In this document: positions 1-8,519 of the stretch, in pieces
Numbering within the stretch: the first letter of the stretch is position 1
How the letters are laid out: each line of letters opens with the position of its first letter
Source: Pirellulales bacterium
GTDB lineage: Bacteria > Planctomycetota > Planctomycetia > Pirellulales > JACPPG01
DNA length: 64,000 nucleotides
Assembly (NCBI GenBank): GCA_035546535.1
Contig: DASZWQ010000138.1
Span: 1 to 64,000 of the forward strand
Direction: 5' to 3'
The notes under the pieces: generated by a model
Database searches by the model: none
The model's input: the letters and a program-made list of their open reading frames with translations, nothing else
What the model was told of the DNA's origin: nothing
Program-made: the position numbers and the translations under genes

Positions 1-1
1 G

Positions 2-22
2 CCCCTCCCTGACAGGGAGGGG
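2..22. repeat. 9-bp perfect hairpin at window edge
   Basis: Bases 2-10 and 14-22 are perfect inverted repeats (CCCCTCCCT / AGGGAGGGG) around a 3-nt loop. No T-run follows on the plus strand. It lies 112 bases upstream of the halogenase-like gene. It could be the end of a preceding gene's terminator or a REP-like element; the window edge prevents a decision. Confidence 0.5.
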
Positions 23-134
23 GATGAGATGGAGCTGAGAGGAAGGTTGTTCGCTTCATTTCCCGCCACCGCAACCCACCCATCCATCCTGCCGACCACC
101 GCCGCCAGCCAATTGCAGAGGAGTTCCGACCGCA

Positions 135-1418
135 ATGATCACCAATAACAGCACCTCCGCCGAGCAATCCGTTCCCGTTGTCGTCATCGGGGGTGGTCCC
201 GGCGGCTCGACCGTTTCCACCTTGATTGCCCAGCAGGGATTTGCCGTGCAGCTTTTCGAGCGCGAGCACTTTCCTCGCTTTCACATCGGCGAATCGTTGA
301 TTCCCGAGACCTATTGGGTGCTCGAGCGGCTGAACATGCTCGAAAAGATGAAGGCCAGCCCGTTCGTCAACAAGTACAGCGTGCAATTCGTCAACGCCAA
401 TGGCAAATTGTCCGAGCCGTTTTACTTCGTTGATCACAAGCCGCACGATTGTTCGCGCACGTGGCAGGTGGTCCGCAGTGAGTTCGACAAGATGATGCTC
501 GACAACGCCCGCGAACATGGCGTGCAGGTGCACGAGGGGACGCGCGTCTTGGAGGTGCTGTTCGAGGGCGAACGCGCCGTCGGCGTGCGCTTCGTGGACG
601 ACGCTGGGCAGGAGCGCATCGTACGTGCCCAGGTCGTTGTCGACGCCAGTGGCCAGAGCGCGATGCTGGCCAGCCGGCTCAAACTCCGCGAGATTGACCC
701 GATCTTGAAAAAAGGGGCTCTGTGGACGTATTTCGAAGGCGCCTATCGCGACACCGGCCGCGACGAGGGGGCCACGATGGTCCTGCAGACCAAGGAAAAG
801 AAGGGCTGGTTCTGGTATATCCCGCTGCACAACAACATCGTCAGCGTGGGCGTCGTCTCGGCGTTCGAAGAATTGTTTCGTGATCGCCGCGATTACGAAA
901 CGGTCTACAACGAGCAGCTCGATCTTTGCCCGGCCGCCAAGGAGCGCGTGTCGATCGGCCGCCGCGCGACCGGTTTTTTTGCCACTAAGGATTACTCGTA
1001 CCGCTCGCGCGTCGCCGCCGGCGACGGCTGGGTCTTGGTGGGCGACGCGTACGGCTTTTTGGATCCGCTCTACTCGTCGGGCGTCTTATTGGCGTTGCGC
1101 TCGGGCATGGTCGCCGCGGACGCGATCGTCGAAGGGCTCACGAAAGGCGACACGTCCGCGGCACAACTCGGCAAGTGGGCGCCGGCCTTCAACCAGGGCA
1201 TGGATCGCATGCGCCGCCTGGTGTGCGAATTCTACGACGGCTTCAGCTTTGGCCGCTTCGTCAAGAAATACCCGCACTTTAAAGGGCATTTGACCGACCT
1301 GTTGATCGGCGACCTGTTCAAGGATTCGGTCGACGAAGTGATCGAGCCGATGAACGTGATCCGCGCCGAGATGAAGCAGGCCGCCGAGACCGAGACGATT
1401 TTGCACCGGCCGCAATGA
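135..1418 (+). CDS. Flavin-dependent halogenase-like FAD oxidoreductase
   Basis: A 427-residue FAD-binding protein. The dinucleotide-binding GGGPGG is at residues 19-24, followed by the GESLIPETYWVL stretch usual in halogenases and geranylgeranyl-reductase relatives. A WxWxIP motif (WFWYIP) sits at residues 225-230, and GDAYGFLDPLYSSG around 303-316 forms the second FAD contact. The GxGxxG plus WxWxIP pair is the signature of FADH2-dependent halogenases, which chlorinate or brominate aromatic substrates. The start is ATG with AGGAG about 11 bases upstream. No biosynthetic genes adjoin it in the window, so the substrate is unknown. It could be a non-halogenating monooxygenase of the same clan. 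FAD enzyme is near certain; halogenase is likely. Confidence 0.8.
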   Translation: MITNNSTSAEQSVPVVVIGGGPGGSTVSTLIAQQGFAVQLFEREHFPRFHIGESLIPETYWVLERLNMLEKMKASPFVNKYSVQFVNANGKLSEPFYFVDHKPHDCSRTWQVVRSEFDKMMLDNAREHGVQVHEGTRVLEVLFEGERAVGVRFVDDAGQERIVRAQVVVDASGQSAMLASRLKLREIDPILKKGALWTYFEGAYRDTGRDEGATMVLQTKEKKGWFWYIPLHNNIVSVGVVSAFEELFRDRRDYETVYNEQLDLCPAAKERVSIGRRATGFFATKDYSYRSRVAAGDGWVLVGDAYGFLDPLYSSGVLLALRSGMVAADAIVEGLTKGDTSAAQLGKWAPAFNQGMDRMRRLVCEFYDGFSFGRFVKKYPHFKGHLTDLLIGDLFKDSVDEVIEPMNVIRAEMKQAAETETILHRPQ

Positions 1419-1442
1419 CGGTGCGCCGATGTCGCGCGCTGC

Positions 1443-1865
1443 TTAGACGGCTGGTGCTGGGCCGTGTGCGAGAGCGCGCCGTGCGGTCCGCATGCCCGAC
1501 CAGCATGCCGGTGGGAAGCACATGAGCATCACGAGCTTGAACCACATCGGGTAGGGGAGCATAGCCACGTTGGCGGCCAATGCCGCGTACAGGAATGCAC
1601 CGACCGCGAGCCCTGCACGCCCATCGCCGATGCGCGCGGCGATCCAGGCGGCAACGAAGCCTATCGTGGTCCACGCGATGACGACCGCCGCCAGCACCCA
1701 TTGCGGGTAGCGAGCCACGTGCTCGCACATCTCCTCTTTCGTGCCCGTGAAGTCTGGTGGCGTGGGATGAACGACGGCGCTCGCTGCTTCGACCGCCAGG
1801 ATCAAGGTAAATGCCGACGCCAGTCCGGCCAGCACTCCTAGAATCACGCGAATTGCAGCCGACAT
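1443..1865 (-). CDS. Four-helix integral membrane protein
   Basis: A 140-residue protein starting MSAAIRVILG. Hydrophobic segments lie at roughly residues 7-28, 50-72, 78-98 and 103-120, so it is probably a four-helix inner-membrane protein. I recognise no family. The frame runs upstream of the chosen ATG, but those extra residues lie under the neighbouring FGE-fold gene and look like noise. It ends the minus-strand run after the sigma54-type regulator and the FGE-like gene (37-nt gap), probably as the last gene of one operon. Confidence 0.65.
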   Translation of the reverse strand: MSAAIRVILGVLAGLASAFTLILAVEAASAVVHPTPPDFTGTKEEMCEHVARYPQWVLAAVVIAWTTIGFVAAWIAARIGDGRAGLAVGAFLYAALAANVAMLPYPMWFKLVMLMCFPPACWSGMRTARRALAHGPAPAV

Positions 1866-1903
1866 TAATCCCTGGCTCCTGCCTTCAGAAATTGGCGCAC
1901 TGG

Positions 1904-2806
1904 CTACGGCCGCACGGCCACCACGCGAAAGCCGATATGGTCGTAGCGCCGCTCGGGTTCGAAGCGCAGGCGACACGCGCTGCGGCACGGCCAACCATCG
2001 TCGGTCCAAGCACCGCCGCGGCGCGCGCGTGAGCGATCGCCGTTTCGGCTTCTGGTGGCGGTATCCTTGGCATCGTGCAGATCGGGGTCCTCTCCGCCCG
2101 GCAAGCGCTGGTGGTACCAATCGCGGCACCATTCGAATGTGTTACCGTGCATGTCGTGCAACCCCCAAGCGTTGGCCGGATAATTGCCGACCTTGGCCGC
2201 GTGCCCTAGTGACGGTCCTGGTTCACCGCCGTTATAGGGTTGCCCTTTGAAATTCGCTTGCTTGCTGCTGAGGCTATTGCCGAATGACGTTGCCGTGGTC
2301 GTTCCCGCGCGGCAGGCGTATTCCCACTGTGCTTCGGTCGGCAGGCGAAAGACCCACTCGCGCGATAGCTCGCCCGCGCGGTGGCCGATTTCGGTCAACT
2401 TGTCGCAAAAAGCTTCGGCCTCGGCAAAGTTGACGTTGCCGACTGGCAGTTCGTCTCCGGCGGGCAGCTCTTCGGTCACGGGGCCCGGCAGTGCGCCCAT
2501 CACGCGCCGCCAGTCGGCTTGGGTCGTCTCGTACTTTGACGTCCAGAAGCCCTTGGTCAGCGTGACTTGCACCTGGTTCTCGCCGGGGCGGCGTTCGAGC
2601 TCGCTCGGCGGACTTCCCATCAAGAATCTTCCGGCGGGGCACCAGCAGAGTTTTATGCCAGCGACCGTGCGCTCCTCGCCGGCTTTCGCGCCAACAAACG
2701 AGCCGGCGTCGGCATTCCTGCCGGGCTCGGCAGAAAGAGCCGGCACATTGGCGGACACCGCGAACAACAAAAACAGCATCATGCACAGGCGCGTCGGACG
2801 AAACAT
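1904..2806 (-). CDS. Exported formylglycine-generating-enzyme-fold protein
   Basis: A 300-residue protein with a signal peptide (about residues 1-26) followed by an FGE-sulfatase/SUMF1 fold. Visible hallmarks are CWCPAGRFLMGSP near 54-66, LPTEAQWEYACRAG at 155-168, DMHGNTFEWCRDW at 218-230, RRGGAW at 262-267 and GFRVV at 292-296. True FGE uses two copper-binding cysteines just after the GG[SA][WY] motif. By eye only the second (C274) remains and the first position is Asp, so sulfatase activation is doubtful. Many planctomycete homologues are thought to be structural or to act on other substrates. It lies 48 nt downstream of the FHA-sigma54 regulator, probably co-transcribed. Confidence 0.85.
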   Translation of the reverse strand: MFRPTRLCMMLFLLFAVSANVPALSAEPGRNADAGSFVGAKAGEERTVAGIKLCWCPAGRFLMGSPPSELERRPGENQVQVTLTKGFWTSKYETTQADWRRVMGALPGPVTEELPAGDELPVGNVNFAEAEAFCDKLTEIGHRAGELSREWVFRLPTEAQWEYACRAGTTTATSFGNSLSSKQANFKGQPYNGGEPGPSLGHAAKVGNYPANAWGLHDMHGNTFEWCRDWYHQRLPGGEDPDLHDAKDTATRSRNGDRSRARRGGAWTDDGWPCRSACRLRFEPERRYDHIGFRVVAVRP

Positions 2807-2854
2807 GCGAATCCTGCCCGGCTCCGTGTGATGAGCGAGTCACAAGCGGCCATG

Positions 2855-4864
2855 TCACGCGCGGCGGGGGGCAGCTTCTTGCAGATCGTAACGCTGAATC
2901 TTGCGATCGAGGGTCGAGCGTTCGATCCCCAGCATGCTGGCGGTCTGGCTTTTGTTCCAATTCGTCGCCCGCAACGTGGCCAGGATATGCCGCCGCTCGA
3001 CGTCGGCCAGCGAGCAGGGGACGAATTCGGCCGGCACGCTGGGCACGTCCGTCGTATCGCCGGTGGTGGGCAATTTCGACAGCATGAGATCCTGCTGGTC
3101 GATGTATTCGCCTTCGGCCAGCACGATAGCGCGCTCGATGACGTTTTTCATTTCGCGCACGTTGCCCGGCCAGCGATAGCGCTGCATCTGGTCCATGGCC
3201 CGCTGCGTGTAACCGCGCAGCTTGCGCCCGGTCTCGCCGATAAAGCGCTGAAAGAAGTAATCGGCCAGAAGCGGAATATCCTCGGGCCGCTTGCGCAGCG
3301 CCGGCACCACGATCTCGAGCACGTGCAGGCGGAAATAGAGATCGCGGCGGAAGCGTCCCTCGGTGACGTCCTTCTCCAGGTCGCGGTTCGTGGCGGCGAT
3401 CACGCGCACGTCGACCTTCAACGACTCGCTGCCGCCGACGCGCTCGAACGGGTGCCCTTCCAGCACGCGCAGCAGCTTGGCCTGGATCGTGGGGCTCATC
3501 TCGCCGATTTCGTCGAGCATCAGCGTCCCTTTGTGCGACGCTTCGAACTTGCCGATCTTCTTCTCGACCGCGCCGGTAAAGGCGCCGCGCTCGTGGCCGA
3601 ACAACTCGCTTTCCAAAATGCTCTCGGCCAAAGCCGCGCAGTTGACGCACACGAACGGGCCCTTGCGCCGCGGGCTGGAGAAGTGTACGGCCCGCGCCAC
3701 CAGTTCCTTGCCCACGCCGCTTTCGCCGCGGATCAGCACCGTGGCGTTCGACGGGGCGGCGCGGGCGATCTCTTCGATAATGCGCGTGATCGCGGGGCTG
3801 GTGCCCACGATTTCGCTCTGGGCGCCCAGCCGCTCGCGCAGTTGCGTGTTCTCGTCGCGCGCCTGGTTCAGGTTTTCGGCTAGCTCCTGCCGGCGATGCA
3901 GATTTTGCAAGGCCACGGCCACGGTGTCGGCCACGGCCAGCGTGAACTCCAGATCGTCGGGATCGGGATTGCGCGACGGATTGGTCGAGTACAGATGAAT
4001 CAGCCCGAAGATCGTCCGGCCGCGGCGGATCGGCGCGCAGATGACGCTGGTGGCGTGAATCTCGCCCTTGCTGTCGCGACTGCTCACGGAGCTGTCGCCC
4101 ATGATGTTGCGCGCGAGCACCGCTTCGCCCTCGCGCAGTACAGTCGCGGCCAAGAACGACGACACGCGGTAGTAGGGCAACTCGGTGTCGGTGCGCGAGG
4201 CGATCACCTCGAGCGATTCGGCCGTCGGGCCGGCGCCGCGCTTCAAGAGCAAGAGTGCCCCGGCGTCGACTTGCGTTCCTTCGAACAGTCCGGCGATCGC
4301 CAGCTTGGCCATGGCTACGGCGTCGGGACTTTTTGCCAGTTCAAAGGCCAGTCGGCAGAGCTTGGCGGCCGCGCGGCCGACTTTCGAGACGCTGTTATCG
4401 TCTTCGTCGCGCGGCTCGAGGAATTTCGTCTGGCCGCGGCGATGGGTGATCGTAGTCGGCTCGTGCCCGTCGATGACGTTCACGTCTTGATGAGTTTCCA
4501 GCGCCGCATCCTCGGGCGCTATAGGCGTAGGTCGGGAGGCGCTGCCGCTATCGGGAAACGCCTTGGACAGGTCATCGACAAAGGCCAATTGCGAGCGGCC
4601 AATGTGGATGATGTCGCCCGGCGTCAGCGGATGGTCGCCGCGCACCAGCCCGTCGCCGACGATCGTGCCGTTGCGGCTGTCCAGGTCGCGGAGGGTCCAG
4701 CGTCCTTCAGACTGGAACAACTCGGCGTGGCAGCGGCTGCAGCGCTCGTCCTTGATGACGATCTGGTTCGTGGGGGCTCGTCCCACGGTCACTGTCTGCC
4801 CTGGGACGAGTCGAAAGACGTCCGTCCACTTCGAGCCTTCCCGAATCACCAGATATGCCAGCAT
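2855..4864 (-). CDS. FHA-GAF-AAA+ sigma54-dependent activator
   Basis: A 669-residue transcription activator. An FHA phosphothreonine-binding domain covers about residues 1-100, with GRAP and RNGT loops. A GAF-like sensor spans about 170-320, and the sigma54 AAA+ domain about 355-590. Walker A GESGVGKE is at 380-387, and the sigma54-contacting GAFTGA loop at 427-432 is intact. A Fis-type helix-turn-helix closes the protein (about 625-662). Such proteins remodel RNA polymerase-sigma54; the FHA head suggests input from a Ser/Thr kinase rather than a two-component partner. It is first in a run with the FGE-fold and membrane-protein genes. The assignment is firm; its target genes are unknown. Confidence 0.95.
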   Translation of the reverse strand: MLAYLVIREGSKWTDVFRLVPGQTVTVGRAPTNQIVIKDERCSRCHAELFQSEGRWTLRDLDSRNGTIVGDGLVRGDHPLTPGDIIHIGRSQLAFVDDLSKAFPDSGSASRPTPIAPEDAALETHQDVNVIDGHEPTTITHRRGQTKFLEPRDEDDNSVSKVGRAAAKLCRLAFELAKSPDAVAMAKLAIAGLFEGTQVDAGALLLLKRGAGPTAESLEVIASRTDTELPYYRVSSFLAATVLREGEAVLARNIMGDSSVSSRDSKGEIHATSVICAPIRRGRTIFGLIHLYSTNPSRNPDPDDLEFTLAVADTVAVALQNLHRRQELAENLNQARDENTQLRERLGAQSEIVGTSPAITRIIEEIARAAPSNATVLIRGESGVGKELVARAVHFSSPRRKGPFVCVNCAALAESILESELFGHERGAFTGAVEKKIGKFEASHKGTLMLDEIGEMSPTIQAKLLRVLEGHPFERVGGSESLKVDVRVIAATNRDLEKDVTEGRFRRDLYFRLHVLEIVVPALRKRPEDIPLLADYFFQRFIGETGRKLRGYTQRAMDQMQRYRWPGNVREMKNVIERAIVLAEGEYIDQQDLMLSKLPTTGDTTDVPSVPAEFVPCSLADVERRHILATLRATNWNKSQTASMLGIERSTLDRKIQRYDLQEAAPRRA

Positions 4865-5217
4865 TAACGCCTCGACGTGTCACACGAATGGTTGGCGTGG
4901 CGGCGGCCGGGTGCGACCGCGGTTTTTTGGGGGCAGATGATGTGTTTCCCCCGATGCCGGCTTGCCGGGCGTTTTTGGCCCTGGCGCGCCGGCGAAAATT
5001 GCGCCAAACATCTACCTACTACTACCTTATCGACCTGCGACGCTCCCCTGCAAGCGGTTTCCGGTGGTCCTCTGCCGGGCGGCGCGGTCGAGAATCATAC
5101 GGTGTCCGTCGCCGGTCGGCAAAGAAAGTGACGAGGTGCGAGGAAAGTTGTGTATCCCCGCTGGCCCGCCGGTCTTGCCATGCGGGTGGCGTTAAGAATC
5201 GGCCAAGACTTCCAGAA
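4865..5217. other. Gene-free stretch upstream of the sigma54-type regulator
   Basis: About 350 bases between the start of the FHA-sigma54 regulator and the stop of the PCMT-like gene. Frames here have no plausible start context or domain. The promoter of the regulator operon must lie here, but I cannot point to a convincing -35/-10 or -24/-12 box. Confidence 0.4.
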
Positions 5218-6462
5218 TTAATTGTCGCCCGAGGTGACAATCATTTGGATGTCGTCGAACGAGACCTCGCCCGTGCCACCGAGAAGGCCGAGGTTGACGA
5301 TCGCTTCGCGGGCGGCCGGGGGGACCTTGAGCTTGCCAGTGACTTTCTGCCAACCGAAGCTGCCACTCCACGGCCCCAGCGTGACGGTTCCGGAGGGGGC
5401 GCGGTTTTCGTTGAGAAACATGATCGACAGCTGCGCGAGTTGATCGGGGGCAATGCCGACCGTCACGTCGCTGGCCTTCACCATGCACGAAACCTGCAAC
5501 TGACGGATCTTGCGGCCATCGATGGCAAAGCCTTGCAGGGCTCGCGCGGGACGCCCCGGCTCCTTGTTGCTGAACGTGGCGATGTTCTTTCCTTCGGGAG
5601 CGTCGGACGCGGGCACGACCTCCATCTGCTTCAAGTAATACCAGCCGGTCGGCTCGCCGCTATCGGGAAGCATCTCCTCGAAGCTGGGGTTGGTCAGCGT
5701 CGGGTGCAGCGGATCGGCTTTGACCTCGCGCGTCGAAGCGGCTTTGCCGGTCATGGGCACGAACAGCGTCGGCCGCAGGGCCTCGCTCGTGATCTCGCCA
5801 TTCTCTTTCTTGAGCAAGTGAAACACTTGCTGATACGGCTCGCCGGTGGGCACGATGATCCGGCCCCCTTCTTTCAACTGATCGATGATCGGCTGCGGCA
5901 CCTTTTCGGGCGAGCAAGTGAAGATGATCTTGTCGAACGGCGCCTTTTCGGGCCAACCTTGAAAACCGTCGCCGATTTTCGTGAAGATGTTGTCGTACTT
6001 CAGCTTCTTCAGTGTTTTTTCCGCGCGCTTGCCGAGTTTGTCGACGATCTCGATCGTATAAACCTCTTTGACCAAGGGGCTGAGGACCGCGGCCTGGTAG
6101 CCGCTGCCGGTGCCAATTTCGAGCACGATGTCCTTGGGCTGCGGATCGAGTTGTTCCGTCATGTAGGCCACCAACAAGGGCGGCGTCAGCGTCTGATGCT
6201 CGCCCAGCGGCAGCGACATATCGAGATAGGCCTTGTCGAAGAGCTTCGCGGGGGCAAATTCGTGCCGCGGCGTATTGCGCATCGCCTGGAGGACGCGCGT
6301 GTTCGTGATGCCGCCGCCGATCAGGTCCTCGGTGACCATGCGCTGACGCGATAGCTCGATCCCTTCCGGCGAACGATCCACGGCGGTCGCGGGCGCCAAA
6401 CCGCACACTGTCGTTACGGCGAGAGCAGCCAACAAGCAAAGGCAGGAAATCCGGACGTTCAT
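5218..6462 (-). CDS. pcm: Exported PCMT-fold methyltransferase with C-terminal domain
   Basis: A 414-residue protein. Residues 1-27 form a signal peptide (AVTTVCGLAPATA). Residues 33-225 match protein-L-isoaspartate O-methyltransferase: the substrate segment RMVTEDLIGGGI, TLTPPLLVAYM, SAM motif I EIGTGSGY at 115-122 and GGRIIVPTG near 199-207. Classical PCMT is about 210 residues and cytosolic; this one is predicted exported. It carries some 160 extra residues (about 250-412) ending in a beta-rich domain (NPSFEEM, TLGPWSGSFGWQKVTG, SFDDIQM) reminiscent of carbohydrate-binding jelly rolls. Two identical 16-bp repeats lie upstream of the start. The methyltransferase fold is firm; substrate and location are inferred. 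Confidence 0.88.
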   Translation of the reverse strand: MNVRISCLCLLAALAVTTVCGLAPATAVDRSPEGIELSRQRMVTEDLIGGGITNTRVLQAMRNTPRHEFAPAKLFDKAYLDMSLPLGEHQTLTPPLLVAYMTEQLDPQPKDIVLEIGTGSGYQAAVLSPLVKEVYTIEIVDKLGKRAEKTLKKLKYDNIFTKIGDGFQGWPEKAPFDKIIFTCSPEKVPQPIIDQLKEGGRIIVPTGEPYQQVFHLLKKENGEITSEALRPTLFVPMTGKAASTREVKADPLHPTLTNPSFEEMLPDSGEPTGWYYLKQMEVVPASDAPEGKNIATFSNKEPGRPARALQGFAIDGRKIRQLQVSCMVKASDVTVGIAPDQLAQLSIMFLNENRAPSGTVTLGPWSGSFGWQKVTGKLKVPPAAREAIVNLGLLGGTGEVSFDDIQMIVTSGDN

Positions 6463-6508
6463 GGATTTGATCCTGATTGCAGCAAAGGGTCGTTACGCTT
6501 TAGTAGCC

Positions 6509-6595
6509 GGGGCGCGCGATAAATTTCCTCTTGCGACCTCGTTCGGCTGCCAACTTCCAGGATAATTTGGGACGATCCTGGGGCGCGCGATAAAT
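6509..6595. repeat. Two identical 16-bp direct repeats upstream of pcm
   Basis: GGGGCGCGCGATAAAT occurs at 6509-6524 and again at 6580-6595, 71 bases apart centre to centre. Both sit in the gap between pcm (start 6462) and the VWA gene. A 7-bp inverted repeat CCAGGAT/ATCCTGG (6557-6563, 6575-6581) lies between them and overlaps the second. They could be operator sites for pcm or a small duplication. Confidence 0.55.
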
Positions 6596-6688
6596 CGAGC
6601 CGGTGGCGTGAAAGTGAACGAAAGTTGACTTCGCAAGCCGTTAAAATCGGTACCGGGCCGCCATTCCAGGCAGGTCCGGGGTATCACC

Positions 6689-8104
6689 TTATTGGTCGAC
6701 GCGTCGATAGGCGCCCCAGTTTTGCCGGGCGAGTGTCGCCAGGAACTGCTCGAAACCCCCGCCTTGTGGGCCGATGCCGATCGTGTAAATCGACATTCGT
6801 TTCAGACGGTTGCCGCGGGTGATCAGCGCCACGATGTCGGCCGGATTATTGATGTTGCCTCCTTGAGGCACACCGTCAGTCAAGAAAAAAATCGCCTCGG
6901 CGTCGAATTGCAGGCCGGCCTCCAGCGCATCGTACGAGGCCGTGTTGGTGCCCGTCTCGAGCGTGGCGACCCAGTGCGCGGCGGTTTCCTTGACGGCGGC
7001 ATTGGCCGGCATCAACTGCTTCCGCCAGGCATAGACCTCGCCGTTAAAGGCCAGCACGCTGAACTGCGCGTCTTCGGTGAGTCCATCGATGGCTTGCAAA
7101 AGCTCTCGCTTGGCGGCGTTCAGACGTCCGCCCTGCACCATGCTCCCCGAGGTGTCGATGATGAAGACCATTTTTTGGGCATGGATCGACAGTCCGTAGA
7201 ACTTCGACTCGCGCCCCAGTCGGCTCATCGAGACGCTGGTTCCGTCCTTGCGCGGGGCGCCGGCCATCTGGAATTCTTTCTTGTTGGCCTTCCACCACTC
7301 GCGCCACGCCGCGACCTCCAGGCCAAAATCCTCGCCCGTCACCGCGATCAGGTGCTTGACGATTTCGGCGCGAATTTCTCCCTGCACTCTTTCCATGAGG
7401 GTCACGAGCTCGCCGACCGCTTCGGGCGCGCCGATTTTCATGAGTGCCTCGGCGATCGCCCGACGCAGGCCGAATTCGGCGGCGAAAACCCGCAATTTCG
7501 TGAGCTTGGCGAGCGGGCTGACATCTTCGACCTGGCCATGTTCGCCGAGTTCGTCGGCGAACGTCTGCACGAAAAGCAGGCCCTCGTGCGAGCTGGTCTG
7601 CTTCTCCAGATAGGTGCCGACCTCGCGCTCGACGTCCGGTGACTTCGAAGCCAACAAGACGGCCAACAACTGAAACGTCGTCGGGTTCACGTCGGCGCGC
7701 CGCCCGTCCTTCTTCACCACCTGAAGCAGGTAGCGGGCAATATCGAGATCGTCGTTGAAGTCGAGAAGCTGATGATAGGCGGCATCGCGGACCGAGGGCT
7801 CGTCGTCCTGGAGTCCGACGGTGACCAGCAGCCTGGCCGCCTCGACGCCGCGATAAACGTTCAACTGGCGCACCGCCGCGATCCGCTCAGGAACTTGCTT
7901 GCTGCGCAGTCGGCCCTGGATTTCGCGCTTGGCGGCGCGGAATTCATCCTTCGCCGCGTCCTCGGCCGTTTTCGTAACCGCCTTGGCGACGGCGACCTTC
8001 TTGCCCGTTCGGGCCTGGTCGTCCGCGCGGACGAAGCCTGTCGTGTCGGCTGCCAGGGTCAGCAGCGTGAGTGCCACGAGAGCGGCTGGTATCCGCACAG
8101 ACAT
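6689..8104 (-). CDS. Exported HEAT-repeat and von Willebrand A domain protein
   Basis: A 471-residue protein from the chosen ATG. An upstream in-frame ATG at 8137 would add 11 residues, but the inner one has AAAGG five bases before it and opens directly into a signal peptide. A helical region of HEAT/armadillo-like repeats (about residues 50-260) precedes a vWA domain. Its MIDAS residues are visible: DTSGS at 317-321, a threonine in ETGTNTASYD near 385 and DGVPQGG near 410. vWA-MIDAS domains bind protein ligands through a metal. This is a periplasmic or surface architecture common in planctomycetes. Partner and role are unknown. Confidence 0.8.
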   Translation of the reverse strand: MSVRIPAALVALTLLTLAADTTGFVRADDQARTGKKVAVAKAVTKTAEDAAKDEFRAAKREIQGRLRSKQVPERIAAVRQLNVYRGVEAARLLVTVGLQDDEPSVRDAAYHQLLDFNDDLDIARYLLQVVKKDGRRADVNPTTFQLLAVLLASKSPDVEREVGTYLEKQTSSHEGLLFVQTFADELGEHGQVEDVSPLAKLTKLRVFAAEFGLRRAIAEALMKIGAPEAVGELVTLMERVQGEIRAEIVKHLIAVTGEDFGLEVAAWREWWKANKKEFQMAGAPRKDGTSVSMSRLGRESKFYGLSIHAQKMVFIIDTSGSMVQGGRLNAAKRELLQAIDGLTEDAQFSVLAFNGEVYAWRKQLMPANAAVKETAAHWVATLETGTNTASYDALEAGLQFDAEAIFFLTDGVPQGGNINNPADIVALITRGNRLKRMSIYTIGIGPQGGGFEQFLATLARQNWGAYRRVDQ

Positions 8105-8519
8105 CAAAGCCTTTCGCCGCGTCGAGATGCGCCACACTTTCGCGTTCGTCTCCCGCTAACCGCGAAGAGCCGAAATCTGCCGTCCATTCTCAGCACGGCT
8201 GGGTACGGGGTCAACGCTGCTGTTGGGGGTACGGGCGAAGGCATTCTCGCCGGCTGGCTAGCGGCGAATTACCACCTGGGGGAACGTTGCCAATGGCCTG
8301 TGGAGCGTAAAAAACCCCTTGCAGCCATCTGTAGTTTGTTACCCGAGATATGGCATTCCTCGGGGGTTGTAAGTACGCTCGGTATTAGGGATTTCGTGCC
8401 CGCCCCGGGAACATGCACGGCATGGCCGGCCGCGGTCTGTACCCGCCCCGGAATCCAGGCAGCGCAAAGGCCGCAGCGAACGTTCAGAGAAGACCCCAAG
8501 TTACGAGAGGAAAGTAATC
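8105..8519. other. Gene-free divergent intergenic region
   Basis: About 415 bases between two divergent genes (VWA, minus; DUF1598-like, plus). No credible coding frame is present. Promoters for both genes are expected here. An AGAGGAAAG Shine-Dalgarno-like stretch precedes the ATG at 8520. No clear repeat or riboswitch-like fold is visible. Confidence 0.4.
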
